Source: Fidelibacterota bacterium
GTDB lineage: Bacteria > Pseudomonadota > Alphaproteobacteria > Rhodospirillales > Rhodospirillaceae
DNA: 49,057 nt
Assembly: GCA_947472795.1 (NCBI GenBank)
Contig: CANJBL010000019.1
Location: 1 to 49,057, forward strand
Direction of reading: 5' to 3'
The first letter of the stretch is position 1. Every line of letters starts with the position of its first letter. The notes under the pieces are model-generated. The model did no database searches, was not told where the DNA came from, and saw nothing but the letters and a program-made list of their open reading frames with translations. A program made the translations under genes and the position numbers. Positions 41,525 to 49,057 of the stretch are shown here, piece by piece.

Positions 41525-42634
41525 CTACGAAGCCATATCGAACGGGGTCCAATTCTTGCCGAGGCTCTGCGCCACGGCTTCATTGGTGATTTTCCCTTCG
41601 TGGATATTGAGACCGGCACGCAAATGCGGGTTGCTTTGCACCGCCTTCATGCCTTTGTCGGCCAGCGCAAGCCCGAAAGGCAACGTGGCGTTGTTAAGAG
41701 CGTAGCTGGAGGTCATCGGCACCGCGCCCGGCATATTGGCAACGCAGTAATGAATGACGCCATCGACATCAAAAGTGGGATTATCGTGTGTGGTTGCCTT
41801 GCTGGTTTCGAAACAGCCACCCTGGTCGATGGCGACGTCTACCAACACCGAACCTGGACGCATACGCTTCAACATTGGGCGCGTGATGAGCTTCGGCGCG
41901 CTGGCGCCAGGCACCAACACCGCACCAATCACGACGTCCGCATTCGTGCATTCCTGCTCAATGGATTCCAGAGTGGAAACACGCGTGCGTACGCGGCCTC
42001 CGAAGAGTTCGTCGAGCTGGCGCAGACGTGGAATGGATTGGTCGATGATGGAAACTTCGGCGCCCAAGCCAACGGCCATACGCGCCGCGTGAGTGCCGAC
42101 AACGCCGCCACCAATGACAACGACGCGGGCCGGCGCCACGCCCGGTACGCCGCCAAGAAGAAGGCCGCGACCACCGCGATAGCGCTTCAGCGCCTCACCA
42201 GCCGCTTCGATGGACAGACGTCCCGCGACTTCGCTCATAGGCGCCAGGAGCGGCAGTCCACCCCGTTCATCCGTGACAGTTTCATAAGCAATGGCGGAAC
42301 AGCCTGACGCAAGCAATCCTTTGGTCTGCTCGGGATCGGGCGCGAGATGCAGATAGGTGAATAGAATTTGCTTCGGGCGAAGACGCGCCCATTCCTGCGG
42401 CTGCGGTTCTTTCACTTTGACGATCATGTCAGCGGCGCCGAAGATTTCCTCGGCAGTAGCGGCAATGCTAGCGCCGGCGGTTTTATACTGTTCATCGGTA
42501 GCGCTGATGCCGGCACCGGCTCCTGTCTCGACGACGACCTCATGGCCCCGCGCGACATATTCGCGCACTGCCCCTGGCGTTAAGCCAACGCGATATTCTT
42601 GGGTCTTGATCTCTTTGGGCACGCCGATACGCAT
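41525..42634 (-). CDS. ald: Alanine dehydrogenase
   Basis: 369 residues, the family length. It begins MRIGVPKEIKTQEYRVGLTP with the substrate Arg15 and Lys in MIVKVKEPQ, then catalytic His in LFTYLHLAPD. The NAD domain is VVVIGGGVVGTHAARMAVGL with acidic D after strand two (SIIDQS). Ald interconverts alanine and pyruvate plus ammonia. Here it could recycle alanine made by the omega-transaminase downstream in the pathway: the transaminase gene lies 192 bases upstream in the same direction. Operon of three genes with mmsA. Confidence 0.92.
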   Translation of the reverse strand: MRIGVPKEIKTQEYRVGLTPGAVREYVARGHEVVVETGAGAGISATDEQYKTAGASIAATAEEIFGAADMIVKVKEPQPQEWARLRPKQILFTYLHLAPDPEQTKGLLASGCSAIAYETVTDERGGLPLLAPMSEVAGRLSIEAAGEALKRYRGGRGLLLGGVPGVAPARVVVIGGGVVGTHAARMAVGLGAEVSIIDQSIPRLRQLDELFGGRVRTRVSTLESIEQECTNADVVIGAVLVPGASAPKLITRPMLKRMRPGSVLVDVAIDQGGCFETSKATTHDNPTFDVDGVIHYCVANMPGAVPMTSSYALNNATLPFGLALADKGMKAVQSNPHLRAGLNIHEGKITNEAVAQSLGKNWTPFDMAS

Positions 42635-42796
42635 AGGACTTCCTTCGTGACGAAACTATGAAACAAAACCAAGGCACACCGCTCCGATATCTCCACGCGA
42701 GAGACTCGGTCGTGTTCTTGAGAATCTCAGTATGGGAAAGGCGACAGCACGCGCACAGGCGCGTTCATCTCTTGCTGTGGTGCGCCTCAGTCACCA

Positions 42797-42816
42797 CCCG
42801 GGGCTCGCGCCCCGGG
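42797..42816. repeat. Strong hairpin between the transaminase and ald genes
   Basis: CCCGGGGC (42797-42804) pairs perfectly with GCCCCGGG (42809-42816), loop TCGC. It lies 11 bases after the stop of the transaminase gene (minus strand). No T-run follows, so it may be a processing or stabilising hairpin rather than a terminator; it would separate expression of transaminase from ald. Confidence 0.5.
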
Positions 42817-42826
42817 AGGATTGACC

Positions 42827-44182
42827 TCAGTTCACGGCGGCAATCGTAGCCCGCAAGGTATCCATAATGCGGTCGATTTGCGCTTTATCGATAATGTAAG
42901 GCGGTGACAGCGCGATGATGTCGCCTGTCGTGCGCAGGAGTACGCCGCGTTCGAAGCAACGGTTGAACACTTCGGAGGCACGCGCGCCCGGCGCATCGGG
43001 CCGCGACACTAGCTGGATACCACCGATCAATCCGACATTGCGGATGTCTTCGATGTGCTGCGTGCCTTTGAGTTCATGCAGCTTCTGCTGGAAGTATGTC
43101 GCCATCTCCGCGCAACGCTGGAAAAGGCCTTCCTGACTATAGACGTCGAGCGTGGCCAAGCCGGCAGCGCACGCGAGCGGATGAGCCGAATACGTATAAC
43201 CGTGGAAGAGCTCAATGCCCTGGCCAGCACTCTCGGCGAGTGCCGAGAAAATGCCTTCACGTGCCATCACGCCGCCCATGGGAACGGCCCCGTTGGTCAT
43301 TCCCTTGGCCATGGTGATGAGGTCGGGCTTCACGTCGAAATACTGAGCCGCGAAGTTTGTGCCGAGACGGCCGAAACCGGTGATGACTTCGTCGAAGATC
43401 AGCAAGATGCCATGCTTATCGCAAATCTTGCGCAAGCGTTGCAGATAGCCCTTCGGCGGCGGCAGCACACCGGTGGAACAAGCCACCGGCTCAACGATGA
43501 CACAGGCGATGGTCGAAGCGTCGTGGAGCGCCACAATGCGCTCGAGATCATCGGCCAGTTCCTCGCCGTGCTCGGGTATGCCCTTTGAAAAAGCGTTTTT
43601 GCCGAGATCAAGCGTATGACGCATATGGTCCACGCCGGCGAGCATGGGGCCAAACACCTTACGGTTTGCAACGATACCGCCAACACTGATGCCGCCGAAG
43701 CCCACGCCGTGATAACCACGCTCACGTCCGATGAAGCGCGTGCGCGTGCCCTGGCCAATCGCGCGCTGATAAGCGAGGGCCATTTTCAGGGCCGTGTCGA
43801 CAGCTTCAGAGCCGGAGTTGCAATAGAAGACGTGGCTGAAGCCTTTGGGCGCCAGGTCGATAATACGGCTGGCCAGTTCGAAGGCTTTGGGATGGCTAAG
43901 CTGGAAAGCCGGCGCGTAATCCATGGTCGCGGCCTGCCGCTGGATGGCCTCGACGATTTTCGGATGGTTATGACCCGCGCTGGTGCACCACAGACCGGAG
44001 ACCGCATCAAGGATCTCGCGCCCGTCGTTGGTGCGGTAATACATGCCGTCGGCCGAGACGAGGATCTTGGGAGCGGCTTTGAACGCGCGATTGGGTGTGA
44101 ATGGAAGCCAATAAGATTCCATATCCGTTGTCGTCGTCGCTTGTTCCGGCATCTTATTGATACGCTCTTTGCTCGAACCCAA
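42827..44182 (-). CDS. Class III omega-amino acid:pyruvate aminotransferase
   Basis: 451 residues from a TTG at 44182 that has a strong ribosome binding site (GCGGAGGCAGTT); the ATG at 44152 has none. PLP type I fold: LWCTSAGHNHPKIVEAI, CNSGSEAVDTALKMA, RERGYHGVGFGG, DEVITGFGRLG and the PLP-binding Lys293 in LITMAKGMTNG. This group includes beta-alanine:pyruvate transaminases. It would give malonate semialdehyde for MmsA and alanine for Ald. A LysR gene is divergent, 275 bases away. Confidence 0.88.
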   Translation of the reverse strand: MGSSKERINKMPEQATTTTDMESYWLPFTPNRAFKAAPKILVSADGMYYRTNDGREILDAVSGLWCTSAGHNHPKIVEAIQRQAATMDYAPAFQLSHPKAFELASRIIDLAPKGFSHVFYCNSGSEAVDTALKMALAYQRAIGQGTRTRFIGRERGYHGVGFGGISVGGIVANRKVFGPMLAGVDHMRHTLDLGKNAFSKGIPEHGEELADDLERIVALHDASTIACVIVEPVACSTGVLPPPKGYLQRLRKICDKHGILLIFDEVITGFGRLGTNFAAQYFDVKPDLITMAKGMTNGAVPMGGVMAREGIFSALAESAGQGIELFHGYTYSAHPLACAAGLATLDVYSQEGLFQRCAEMATYFQQKLHELKGTQHIEDIRNVGLIGGIQLVSRPDAPGARASEVFNRCFERGVLLRTTGDIIALSPPYIIDKAQIDRIMDTLRATIAAVN

Positions 44183-44233
44183 AACTGCCTCCGCTTCTAT
44201 AAAGACTAAATCTGGTAAATAACGAGGGGCTAA

Positions 44234-44250
44234 AACAACCCCCAGTTGTT
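44234..44250. promoter_or_regulatory. Possible operator in the transaminase/LysR divergent gap
   Basis: AACAAC-CCCCA-GTTGTT is a 6-5-6 inverted repeat about 52-68 bases before the transaminase start, in the 275 bp gap shared with the divergent LysR gene. LysR regulators bind dyads in such gaps. The motif is short and could be chance. Confidence 0.3.
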
Positions 44251-44457
44251 GGTCAAAACTCTCAAAACTCGTGGCCGAACATAGCTTATTTTTCTGGAGT
44301 AGATTTATTATTGATAGTCGTGGAGGTGCTTACGATGCCTTCTGTGGTGACCTTACAACACCCAATGCGTGATCGTTACCGGCGCCCAATGCCGCTTTGA
44401 CAAAGGCAGCCCCCCCGGGCAGAGTTTCCATTCGACCGTCTATTCGGGAGCACGAAG

Positions 44458-45498
44458 ATGACGAGCACAAAAAAACCGCGCCAAAACATCGAGATAAGCT
44501 CCGTCGCTGACCGGCGCGCGATTCCGCCTTTTGCCTCTCTGAGGGCTTTTGAGGCCGTGGGTCGGGTGGGCGGCATTCGCAAAGCGGCGCTGGAATTATC
44601 CATTGATCATGCTGTTGTCAGCCGCCATTTGCGTGCGCTGGAAGCCTGGTTGGGTATTGCCCTTTTCGACCGGAATTCCGCCACGCCGAGTCTGAACGCC
44701 ACAGGCCGCCAGTATCATAAGGTCATTTCGGCCACCATGCGCGATATCGCCCGCGCGACACGCGACATCGTCGGTTCGGAGTCCGGCAGCCGCCTGCTGA
44801 TCTGGTGTGTCCCAGGTTTTGCCAGCCGCTGGCTTGCGGCCAATCTGGACCATTTCGCGATGCTGCATCCGCGCATCGAGGTTGAACTGCGCCCCACCGA
44901 TATCAGTCCGGACTTCAGCTGCGATGAAGCCGATGGCGATATCCGCTTTGTGCGCGACATCTCCAACCTTTCCCCGCCGCGTGGCGTCGACTGGCTGACC
45001 TTCGCCCGGCCCAAAGTATTCCCCGTCGCAACCGGCAAATGGATCGTCGAAAACGCGGCTTCCCATCCCATGCCCGCGGATTTCCTGAACTTGAAGCTCC
45101 TGCATGAGGAGAATGATGAGGAATGGCGCGGCTGGTTCACGGCCAATTCCGTCGTCGTTGGAACCCGCATTGCGGGGCCGCGTTTGTGGCACGCGCACCT
45201 GACATTGGCAGCCGCCATCCGTGGCCAAGGTGTTTGCCTGGCTAATCCATTTTTGATCGTGAATGACGTGGCTGACGGGCGGCTACAGATTATGACGACC
45301 CCAGACCACAGACCTGTTGACGCAGAGATCGGGGCTTACGTGTTCTCGTGCCGGAACGATGCGATGGAACGTCCCGCGATGCGTAAATTCCGCGAATGGA
45401 TCGTCGCGCGCGCCACAGACTTCCTGCAGAACGAAGCGCCGAGCCTCTTGGAAGAGTCGCGCCGCGTCAACCGACAGTCGTCAGTCTCAGCCGCCTAG
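44458..45498 (+). CDS. LysR-family transcriptional regulator (GcvA-like)
   Basis: 346 residues. The HTH spans about 22-85 (IPPFASLRAFEAVGRVGGIR, KAALELSIDHAVVSRHLRAL, EAWLGIALFDR). The effector domain begins at about 110 (LLIWCVPGFASRWLAANLDH) with the RL-type pattern of the GcvA subgroup, and has HLTLAAAIRGQGVCLANPFL late in the chain. Divergent from the omega-transaminase operon and convergent with the permease gene, so it most likely controls the transaminase-ald-mmsA operon. The N terminus carries about 15 extra residues. Confidence 0.9.
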   Translation: MTSTKKPRQNIEISSVADRRAIPPFASLRAFEAVGRVGGIRKAALELSIDHAVVSRHLRALEAWLGIALFDRNSATPSLNATGRQYHKVISATMRDIARATRDIVGSESGSRLLIWCVPGFASRWLAANLDHFAMLHPRIEVELRPTDISPDFSCDEADGDIRFVRDISNLSPPRGVDWLTFARPKVFPVATGKWIVENAASHPMPADFLNLKLLHEENDEEWRGWFTANSVVVGTRIAGPRLWHAHLTLAAAIRGQGVCLANPFLIVNDVADGRLQIMTTPDHRPVDAEIGAYVFSCRNDAMERPAMRKFREWIVARATDFLQNEAPSLLEESRRVNRQSSVSAA

Positions 45499-45525
45499 CT
45501 GGCAGCTGAGACCGCGCTTTTAAGC

Positions 45526-46890
45526 TTACCGCTTGGCGCGACGTTCCTTGATCACATAACAAACGTATACAAACGCCGTGACCAGAAGGCTTAAGTACAG
45601 CTGACTGGCCAGATCGGGCGTCAGCATCATGGCGACGAGCACCGCCAGGATTCCCACAATCACCGTATACGTCGACCAGGGATGGAACCACATCCGAATA
45701 GCCGGCAGGGGCTTACCGTCGCGTGCGAGGGCTTTGCGATCCTTGATGAGAGCAAAGCAGAGGAGAAGGTAGATGAAGAGCATCAGCGCGCCCGATGCGT
45801 TCACCAGGAAGCTGAAGACGCCCTGGGGCGACAACACAGCCGCCGCCATAGCGAGATAACCAAAGGCACTGCCGGCGATGATGGCGCGGGCAGGCACCCG
45901 GTTCCACGAGAGCTTCACCAGCGCCTGAGGCGCATCGCCTCGAGACGCGAGCACGAACAGCACGCGCGATGTGACATACAATCCGGAGTTCAGACACGAC
46001 AGCACCGCAATGAGCACGATGATGTTCATGGCCGTTCCGGCGCCTGGAATATTCATGCCCTCGAGCGCTGTAGTAAACGGCGAAGTGCCCGGCGTGACCT
46101 GCTTCCATGAAATGACCGAGACGATCAGGAAGATGGAGAGCACATAGAACAGCAGAATGCGGAGAGCAACGGAGCTTGTAATGTTGGCGATTGTTTTCTC
46201 GGGCTCGTTCGCTTCTGCAGCGGCGACAGTGGCAATTTCGGCACCTGTGAGAGCGAAGATCACGCTCGTTACGCCGGCGAAGATCGCGAGGCCACCGAAG
46301 GGAACAAAACCGCCCTCGGAGGTGAGATTAGCGAAGGTGGGACCGTCAGGGGCCGTCAGGCCGAAAGCATAACTGCCGGCAATAGCGATGAACGCGATGA
46401 TGCCGGCGACTTTCAGGGACGACAGCCAGAACTCAAATTCGCCGTAAGAACGCGTCGAGGTGAGATTGACGCCGGTCATGAGCGCAAGGAGCATGACGCC
46501 CAGCTGCCAGGTTTCATAGGGAAGCCAGTGCTTCAAAATATTAGCGCCGGCGATCGCCTCGATGGGCACAACGATGACCCAGAAATACCAGTAGAGCCAC
46601 CCGGAGACAAAACCAGCCCAATTACCCAGGCCCGCGCGTACAAACTCGGTGAAGGAACCGAGACCGGGGCGCACCATCGCCATTTCGGTGAGGATGCGCA
46701 TGACCAAAAGGACCAGAAGCCCAGCCAATGCATAGCTGATGACGACTGCAGGTCCCACAGTGGCAATGGATGTGCTGCTGCCGACAAAAAGCCCTGCCCC
46801 GATGATGCCGCCGATGGCAATCATGCTCACATGGCGCGAGCGCAGCGAGCGCGCTAACTCGGTGTTCTTCGTATCGAGCATGTTGGACAC
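45526..46890 (-). CDS. Amino-acid permease (APC superfamily, GABA permease-like)
   Basis: 454 residues from a GTG at 46890 preceded by AAGGGGAAACTGAC; the ATG nine bases later is spaced too far. About 12 hydrophobic segments. TM1 has the substrate-loop motif MIAIGGIIGAGLFVGSSTSI and TM6 has FALTGAEIATVAAAEANEPE, both typical of the AAT/GabP family. It would import an amino acid or omega-amino acid such as GABA or beta-alanine. Lies 27 bases from the LysR stop (convergent) and 77 bases after the amidohydrolase gene in the same direction. Confidence 0.88.
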   Translation of the reverse strand: MSNMLDTKNTELARSLRSRHVSMIAIGGIIGAGLFVGSSTSIATVGPAVVISYALAGLLVLLVMRILTEMAMVRPGLGSFTEFVRAGLGNWAGFVSGWLYWYFWVIVVPIEAIAGANILKHWLPYETWQLGVMLLALMTGVNLTSTRSYGEFEFWLSSLKVAGIIAFIAIAGSYAFGLTAPDGPTFANLTSEGGFVPFGGLAIFAGVTSVIFALTGAEIATVAAAEANEPEKTIANITSSVALRILLFYVLSIFLIVSVISWKQVTPGTSPFTTALEGMNIPGAGTAMNIIVLIAVLSCLNSGLYVTSRVLFVLASRGDAPQALVKLSWNRVPARAIIAGSAFGYLAMAAAVLSPQGVFSFLVNASGALMLFIYLLLCFALIKDRKALARDGKPLPAIRMWFHPWSTYTVIVGILAVLVAMMLTPDLASQLYLSLLVTAFVYVCYVIKERRAKR

Positions 46891-46920
46891 GTCAGTTTCC
46901 CCTTTTTTCCGACAGTCGCC

Positions 46921-46954
46921 TCGAAAGACCGGAGCCCCCGCCCCGGCCTTTCGA
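46921..46954. repeat. Hairpin between amidohydrolase and permease genes
   Basis: TCGAAAGACCGG (46921-46932) pairs with CCGGCCTTTCGA (46943-46954) with one mismatch. It lies between the amidohydrolase stop (46967) and the permease start (46890) on the minus strand. No T-run follows, so read-through with partial attenuation is possible. Confidence 0.4.
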
Positions 46955-46966
46955 GTGTCACTCGCC

Positions 46967-48679
46967 TTAGGTGTTCCCGTAAATGACTTTTCCGCCCAGG
47001 ATGGTGGATACCACCTTGATATCGAACAGGCCCTTACCCTTGATCGTGCTTGGATCACCGGAAAGCACTGCGAAATCGCCAAATTTGCCCACAGCAATGG
47101 ACCCCTTTACGTGCTCTTCATGCAGCGCGCGGGCAGGCCACAGCGTGTAGGTGCGGATAGCCTGGTCGAAGCTGAGGACTTGTTCCGGGACCAGCGTGCC
47201 GCCGTCTTGCGGCGATACCATCATGGATGCGATGCCGCCCAAGGGGCTGAATATGGGAACAGTGCCGGTCGAATCCGACACAGCCAATGGATCAAGCCCC
47301 ATTTCAGCCATGGTGCGCATGGCGGTTTTGGCGGCGCCACGGCCGCCTTCTCCGCCCGGGCCGGTGCGCGTGATCGTGACGCGAACGCCAAGGTCGATGA
47401 GTTTCTTGATATCAGCAGGATCGGTCAGGTATCCGACGTGCTCGATGCGGTGACGCAAATCCTTGCGCGACTTGGCCTGAGCCGCAGCGAAAGCGGCCAC
47501 GGCCATATCGAAGCCCGTGCGCGTGACGCAATGCAAAATGCACTGCAAGCCAACGCTGTGCGCCTTCCACACGGTTTCATTGAGTCCGGCTTGATCCCAT
47601 TTCAAATCGTCGTAGCGCTTGCCGAGGCCGTCGCCGCCGGTGCCGTCGACGAAAATCTTCATCCCGCCAAAACGCAGCATGTCGTTGCCGAAACCACGCG
47701 AGAGACCGGAATCCAGCTGCGCATCGATATCGATCGTTAGCGGGGTATGGATGTAATAACGCATCCGCATCGGCAGCTTATCTTCGACATTCAACTCCTG
47801 AATGGCGCGGATGTCGTAGGTGCCTTTGGGGATCGCGGCGACCGATGTCACGCCTTTGGCGACAAAATTAGGATCGGTGAATTTCAGGATCGCGGACTTG
47901 TATTCATCCACCGTGAAGGCATGTGCATCGTAGAAGAGGTCGGCGATTTCCGTGACGACACCGCTCGGCACACCTTTATCGTCGCGATGCACTGTAGTGC
48001 CGATACGTTTGACGCCATTACGCCATTTCAGGTTGGCCGCATCCTTCTCATCCCAGAGCTTCAGCTCTTTCATGGCCATGGTGTTGAGCATGGCTACATG
48101 CAAACCAGAGAACAGAATGACAGGATGTTTATCGCTGAGAGCATCCATTTCCAGACGCGTCGGAAAACGTTTCTCGGAGACTCTTTCAGCGAAATTGAAG
48201 TCCCCGCGACCGACGACCCAGCGCCCCGGCTGGGTTTCGCTGACCTTCTTTTTCATCAGAGCGTTGATTTCTTTCAGGCTCTTCAAGGGCGGTGTATGCG
48301 CATCGACCATGTACGCGAGAAAGACCGCGGTCAGTTCAAGATGCACGTGACCATCGACAAAGCCGGGTACGATAGTCTTGCCGCCGGCGTCATACACCGG
48401 GGCATTGCCGCGCGCGGCCTGAATGGCAGCATTGTCACCCAGCAGAGCAATGCGCCCGCCGCGAACCAGCGCGGCCTGAACCCGCGGCTGAGCCATTTCG
48501 AGGGTAATGATGTTGGCATTGACGATCGCGAGATCTGCGCCCGCGCCTCGCCCTTCCTGGCCAGCTAGCGCTGGCTTACCCGCCTCAGCCGCCATGGCTG
48601 AGGAAATCAGGCCGCCACCACCGGTAAAACCGGCGCCAAAAAGTGCTAGTCCGCCTTTGAAAATATCGCGACGCTTCAT
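46967..48679 (-). CDS. Tat-exported amidohydrolase (YtcJ-like)
   Basis: 570 residues from ATG 48679, preceded by GGGGGAGTGTC; the ATG at 48754 is not used. The N terminus MKRRDIFKGGLALFGAGF is a twin-arginine signal. The amidohydrolase barrel has VPGFVDGHVHLELTAVFLAY (metal HxH), RHRIEHVGYL with a late His and an Asp in LAVSDSTGTVP. A long insertion near 150-300 (AERVSEKRFPTRLEMDALSD) is typical of YtcJ/N-acyl-type amidohydrolases. It hydrolyses an amide or similar bond in the periplasm; the product could be the permease's substrate. The gene lies 77 bases upstream of the permease in the same direction. Confidence 0.85.
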   Translation of the reverse strand: MKRRDIFKGGLALFGAGFTGGGGLISSAMAAEAGKPALAGQEGRGAGADLAIVNANIITLEMAQPRVQAALVRGGRIALLGDNAAIQAARGNAPVYDAGGKTIVPGFVDGHVHLELTAVFLAYMVDAHTPPLKSLKEINALMKKKVSETQPGRWVVGRGDFNFAERVSEKRFPTRLEMDALSDKHPVILFSGLHVAMLNTMAMKELKLWDEKDAANLKWRNGVKRIGTTVHRDDKGVPSGVVTEIADLFYDAHAFTVDEYKSAILKFTDPNFVAKGVTSVAAIPKGTYDIRAIQELNVEDKLPMRMRYYIHTPLTIDIDAQLDSGLSRGFGNDMLRFGGMKIFVDGTGGDGLGKRYDDLKWDQAGLNETVWKAHSVGLQCILHCVTRTGFDMAVAAFAAAQAKSRKDLRHRIEHVGYLTDPADIKKLIDLGVRVTITRTGPGGEGGRGAAKTAMRTMAEMGLDPLAVSDSTGTVPIFSPLGGIASMMVSPQDGGTLVPEQVLSFDQAIRTYTLWPARALHEEHVKGSIAVGKFGDFAVLSGDPSTIKGKGLFDIKVVSTILGGKVIYGNT

Positions 48680-48908
48680 GACACTCCCCCTTGTGTTACC
48701 GTCACATTCACGCTCGGATGTGCGTACGCTCCGCAATCGCAGTAGGACGCACAACCTCTCTCCGAGGCCAAACGCCTTCTTGGCCGGCAGAGGATCAATT
48801 CCTCGCGATGATCCCTATTCTTGCAACATCTTCGGGAGGTGCGAAAGTTGATATAACCGGTGCTATGCGAACACCATGAAACTGCATGGTTTCTGCCGCT
48901 GTCGGGGA

Positions 48909-49057
48909 GTGTGCGTCGTCAGATCATTTGGGACAGATGCGGGCGTGATTTAGCGGAGTGTTAGCCTCATATGGTTGATCGATCTTAGGCGGCGAGCTTG
49001 CGGTGAAGCAAGCGACGATGTTCGATGGTTTTCCGTTTGATGCGGTGTCGTTCCTGC
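48909..49057 (-). mobile_element. End of an insertion sequence (right copy)
   Basis: Exact reverse complement of bases 1-149. The identity begins abruptly at 48909. The copy points into the right edge of the window, opposite to the left copy. The element interrupts sequence just upstream of the amidohydrolase gene. Confidence 0.8.
48985..49056 (-). CDS. Transposase, C-terminal fragment (partial)
   Basis: Minus-strand mirror of the fragment at 2-73 with the same 23-codon tail and stop at 48985-48987. The rest of the gene lies outside the window. Same family reasoning as for the left copy. Confidence 0.6.
   Translation of the reverse strand, partial: QERHRIKRKTIEHRRLLHRKLAA

Noticed and set aside
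42635-42826. Possible glycine or other riboswitch before ald
   Set aside because: Apart from one GC hairpin I cannot find the conserved core bases of a known riboswitch class.
48876-48908. A start MKLHGFCRCRG at the right IS boundary that resembles the N terminus of a glutathione S-transferase
   Set aside because: Only 11 codons remain before the IS end, there is no ribosome binding site, and residues 7-11 do not match the SSA/SSC motif expected next.
1-49057. tRNA genes and CRISPR arrays
   Set aside because: Both strands were scanned by eye for T-loop GGTTCGAATCC-type sequences with acceptor pairing and for regularly spaced direct repeats; none was convincing. The GTAAG repeats upstream of ppdK are too few and irregular for CRISPR.

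Overview
The window reads as a chromosomal segment of a moderately GC-rich alphaproteobacterium. The best evidence is the block S49 peptidase - glyQ - glyS - ppdK on the minus strand, together with trmN6-like methyltransferase / DUF2007 / polyprenyl synthetase, an arrangement that is common in that class. A YgfZ-type folate-binding protein near a dihydroorotase points the same way. Genus cannot be fixed from the sequence alone. Both ends of the window are the same 149 bp sequence in inverted orientation, carrying the last codons of a DDE-type transposase, so the window lies between two copies of one insertion sequence.

Layout. 0-5 kb: IS end, a cut-off gene remnant, small envelope genes (GlsB/YeaQ type), the operon padR - DUF1700 - DUF2807 with a candidate operator, an SGNH-like exported hydrolase and an exported Sel1-repeat protein. 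4.6-12.4 kb (minus strand): a five-gene operon of exported YVTN beta-propeller, TolC-like outer membrane factor, periplasmic adaptor, CusA/CzcA-type RND pump and diheme cytochrome c. 12.4-17.3 kb: a scarred region with a TonB-receptor tail, a truncated IS3-family transposase, a copper-resistance CopB tail and the tail of a second acid phosphatase. These surround an intact TonB receptor and an intact class A acid phosphatase, followed by an OmpR/HK two-component pair.

20.0-26.4 kb (minus strand): dihydroorotase, asparagine synthase and three glycosyltransferases, tightly packed, divergent from ygfZ. 28-35.4 kb (minus strand): pyruvate phosphate dikinase, glycyl-tRNA synthetase beta and alpha, a small zinc-ribbon protein and an S49 peptidase. 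35.5-39.6 kb: an exported NHL propeller, TrmN6-like methyltransferase, DUF2007, polyprenyl diphosphate synthase and an outer-membrane barrel protein. 40-48.7 kb: mmsA, ald, an omega-amino-acid:pyruvate transaminase, a divergent LysR regulator, an amino-acid permease and a Tat-exported amidohydrolase. This last block fits uptake of an amine or amino acid and its conversion to malonate semialdehyde, acetyl-CoA and alanine.

The most unusual feature is the pyruvate phosphate dikinase. It carries an N-terminal Cro/YdaS-like helix-turn-helix domain, and its 157 bp upstream gap is full of a repeated GTAAG/CTTAC motif: three ATGTAAGTAAGC copies, one overlapping the start codon, and a 22 bp palindrome. 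This suggests a metabolic enzyme that binds its own promoter. Second-rank oddities are a 60-residue Lys/Pro/Ala tail on the N terminus of GlyQ and the propeller/RND/cytochrome operon of unknown substrate.
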